Assembly (NCBI GenBank): GCA_963576725.1
Contig: OY755242.1
Location: 62,996,324-63,060,323 of the forward strand
Source: Azorinus chamasolen
Lineage: Eukaryota > Mollusca > Bivalvia > Cardiida > Solecurtidae
Length of the DNA stretch: 64,000 nucleotides
Direction of reading: 5' to 3'
Below are positions 62,421 through 64,000 of this stretch, in pieces. Numbering within the stretch: position 1 is the stretch's first letter; every line of letters begins with the position of its first letter. The notes under the pieces were generated by a model. That model saw only the letters and a program-made list of their open reading frames with translations, made no database searches and had not been told where the DNA came from. A program made the translations under genes and the position numbers.

Positions 62421-63207
62421 TATAGAGAATATTTGGTTCCTAGCTTTGAATGAGAAATGTTATCTGGCAAGGTGGATGAATATATCAGGTGAGCCGAAGG
62501 TGAACCTGATATATTCAGAAGCCGAGCCAGATAACATTTCTCATTCAAAGCTAGGAACCAAATATTCTATTTATCCTTGTCACGACAGCAGAATATAATC
62601 ATTTTGTACCGAATATACCACAAAATGCACCGCAAAGTATACCTGACTCTACTGGCTCTAGACTGTTGATGACGTCACTATAAAGGCGTTATTACGTCAC
62701 TGGAATTCCAAAAAGTCACATTGCTTTAAAAAAATACTCAAAACAAAACCGTTGCCCCGGTTGGTTATGTGAGAAAAAGAACCTGTCACTTGACGATATC
62801 TAGACAATTTATTATTCTTGATGTGGATTTATCTAAACACGGTAATTTCGCGACAAACAACTAGATCTAGTCTAGATCTAGATCTGCTAGATCTAGCCTA
62901 GGCCTAAGCATATAAGTTTGGGAGAATGAAGTGAAAGAATTAGATCTATTTAGTTTAATGGGTATCGATTGAAATCAACAAATTCGCTTTGTTTAACTTT
63001 TTTTATTCAGTAGTAGATCTACTCCGTAGACATAAATTTTGTATGAATTCACGAAATAAGCGTCTCGGTAAAAAAAAAGTAGTTTCGGCTACAGGTCATG
63101 TGACTAACTGACATAATAACATTGATCATGTGACCAACTGGCATAATAATATAAATTTTATCAGGCACATTGTTATCCGTCAGGAAAATAGGCACATGAC
63201 AGGATAA
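62421..63207. mobile_element. 787-bp insertion in the LINE, with a terminal hairpin
   Basis: Splits the RT frame between GPL and FLIYIN at a TA (62419-62420 and 63208-63209). Begins with a long hairpin (about 62425-62570): GAGAATATTTGGTTCCTAGC arm and mirror, apex CAGGTGAGCCGAAGGTGAAC. The rest has AGATCTAG-rich tracts and GACGTCA motifs like 45.8-46.0 kb and 17.9-18.3 kb. Confidence 0.7.
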
Positions 63208-63263
63208 TATTCCTTATTTACATTAACAATCTACCTTATGCTGTGGACTGCACAATCAAATTG

Positions 63264-63336
63264 TTTGCAGATGATACAAAGCTATATTCGATTAATGGTT
63301 CTCATTAATCGAATATAGCTTTGTATCATCTGCAAA
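63264..63336. repeat. Perfect 34-bp inverted duplication over the FADD box
   Basis: Left arm 63264-63297 (TTTGCAGATGATACAAAGCT …) encodes FADDTKLYS; right arm 63303-63336 is its exact reverse complement after a 5-bp spacer GTTCT. Confidence 0.95.
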
Positions 63337-64000
63337 AGTAATGGTGAGGAAAAATTACAAGATAGTTTATTTGATGCATGTCACTGGTCAGACAAATGGC
63401 AAATGATCTTCAATACAAGGAAATGTAAGTCTATGCACATAGGTAAAACATTTTCAAGTGAATTTTTTATGATAACCGATGAAAATAGAGTGGATAGGAT
63501 TGGAAAAGTAACTTAAGAAAAAGACCTAGGAGTCCTATTTGATAACCAGTTGAAATTCAATGATCACATTTACACAAAAATAAAGAAAGCTAACAGTATT
63601 CTAGGTTTGATAGCTAAAACTTTTACGTATGTCTCAAAGGATGTGTTCCTCAACTTGTATAAGGCATTAGTAAGGCCGCATCTCGAATATGCATCGGTAA
63701 TATGGACCCCCCACTACAAAAAATATAGTATTGCTATTGAAAACGTTCAGAGAAGAGCCATGAGAATGCTCATAAGTATGAGAGGTTTAAGCTCCAGTGA
63801 GAGGTTAAAGCAACTCGGCATTCCAACCCTGGAGTACAGGAGGGACAGAGCAGATGTAATTCAGGCATTTAAACTTCTAAAAGGCCGCCATAATATAAAG
63901 GTTTAGACAGAACATCTGCCACACTACTATTAGTAAAAGATGACAGAAGGACAAGGGGTAATGATATGAAACTGTAAGCAAGGGCTAGAACCGAACAGAG

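Larger units (their letters stand above)
61996..63960 (+). pseudogene. Non-LTR (LINE) reverse transcriptase, broken and interrupted
   Basis: RT fingers and palm motifs occur in order: GNYRPISVTS near 62020; IIYLDFKAAFDKVPHKTLM near 62215; after a frameshift KWLEDFLDSRLQRV and SGVPQGSVLGPL (62385-62420). A 787-bp insertion follows, then FLIYINNLPYAVD, LFADDTKLYS near 63262, WSDKWQMIFNTRKC and KDLGVLFD. The thumb region (63550-63906) reads IKKANSILGLIAKTFTYVSK, LYKALVRPHLEYASVIW and NVQRRAMRML. In-frame stops occur near 62140, 62283 and 63514. The pattern is typical of jockey/CR1-group LINEs; the clade is uncertain. The 5' half (endonuclease) is absent. Confidence 0.85.

Overview
The window looks like animal nuclear DNA, most likely from a bivalve mollusc. 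The evidence is split genes with GT-AG introns, a torsin gene, GM2-activator-like genes, and dense repeats of types I associate with bivalve genomes. The species call is inference. Almost everything that is not an exon is transposon-derived. No bacterial gene, rRNA or functional tRNA gene is visible.

Genes. (1) A complete GM2-activator-like (ML/MD-2 lipid-binding) gene lies on the minus strand in four phase-0 exons: 36450-36539, 23958-24128, 21425-21598 and 19255-19401. It encodes about 193 residues with a signal peptide and the family's cysteine pattern. (2) A paralogous signal-peptide exon of the same 90 bp lies at 2520-2609 on the minus strand; the rest of that gene is off the left edge. 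Both first exons have the same short motif about 135 bp upstream of the ATG. (3) A torsin AAA+ ATPase lies on the minus strand in four exons (56948-57210, 55004-55179, 53710-53828, 49510-49790). Exon 1 is outside the window, and the protein ends in HDEL.

Layout. 0-5 kb: tandem-core element, paralog exon 1, palindromic MITEs. 4.95-10.77 kb: minus-strand LTR retrotransposon with 1.2-kb LTRs, a 5-bp TSD and a tRNA-Pro-type PBS; its pol 3' half is replaced by the 3' end of a different RT element on the plus strand. 11-36.5 kb: palindromes, minisatellites, SINE-like sequences and the exons of the GM2A-like gene. 36.5-49.5 kb: nested MITEs, foldbacks and tandem-core elements. 49.5-57.2 kb: torsin exons with introns full of MITEs and a 46-bp array copied from a torsin exon end. 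57.3-60.7 kb: two nested tandem-core elements. 62-64 kb: broken non-LTR RT.

Repeat names used here. PAL-1: TTAA target site, central core near GACCCTGATCAGACGGCTCC, with flank variants a, b, c. PAL-2: TTAA target site, core GATAAATAGAGCATTTGCTC. PAL-3: pogo/Tigger-like, CAGTAAAACCTCTCTA ends, TA TSD. PAL-4: Tigger-like, GAACTTCGATATATCGAA-type ends. PAL-5: CAGAGCTACAGATAA ends. PAL-6: hAT-like, CACAGGGG ends. PAL-7: CGAGGGCTTGG ends, 4-bp TSD. AACWAGA elements: Helentron/HINE- or pearl-like elements with an AACAAGA/AACTAGA start, a ~150-190 bp tandem core, a microsatellite or GACG-type run, and a 3' hairpin followed by AAAAA.

The most striking patterns are: a shared palindromic centre (GCTCCTATAGGAGC) in MITE families that otherwise differ in ends and target sites; a tandem array of extra 5' splice sites in torsin; a MITE end that coincides with the torsin stop codon and supplies AATAAA; and a fresh-looking perfect inverted duplication of the FADD box in a LINE. 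All identities and counts were read by eye.
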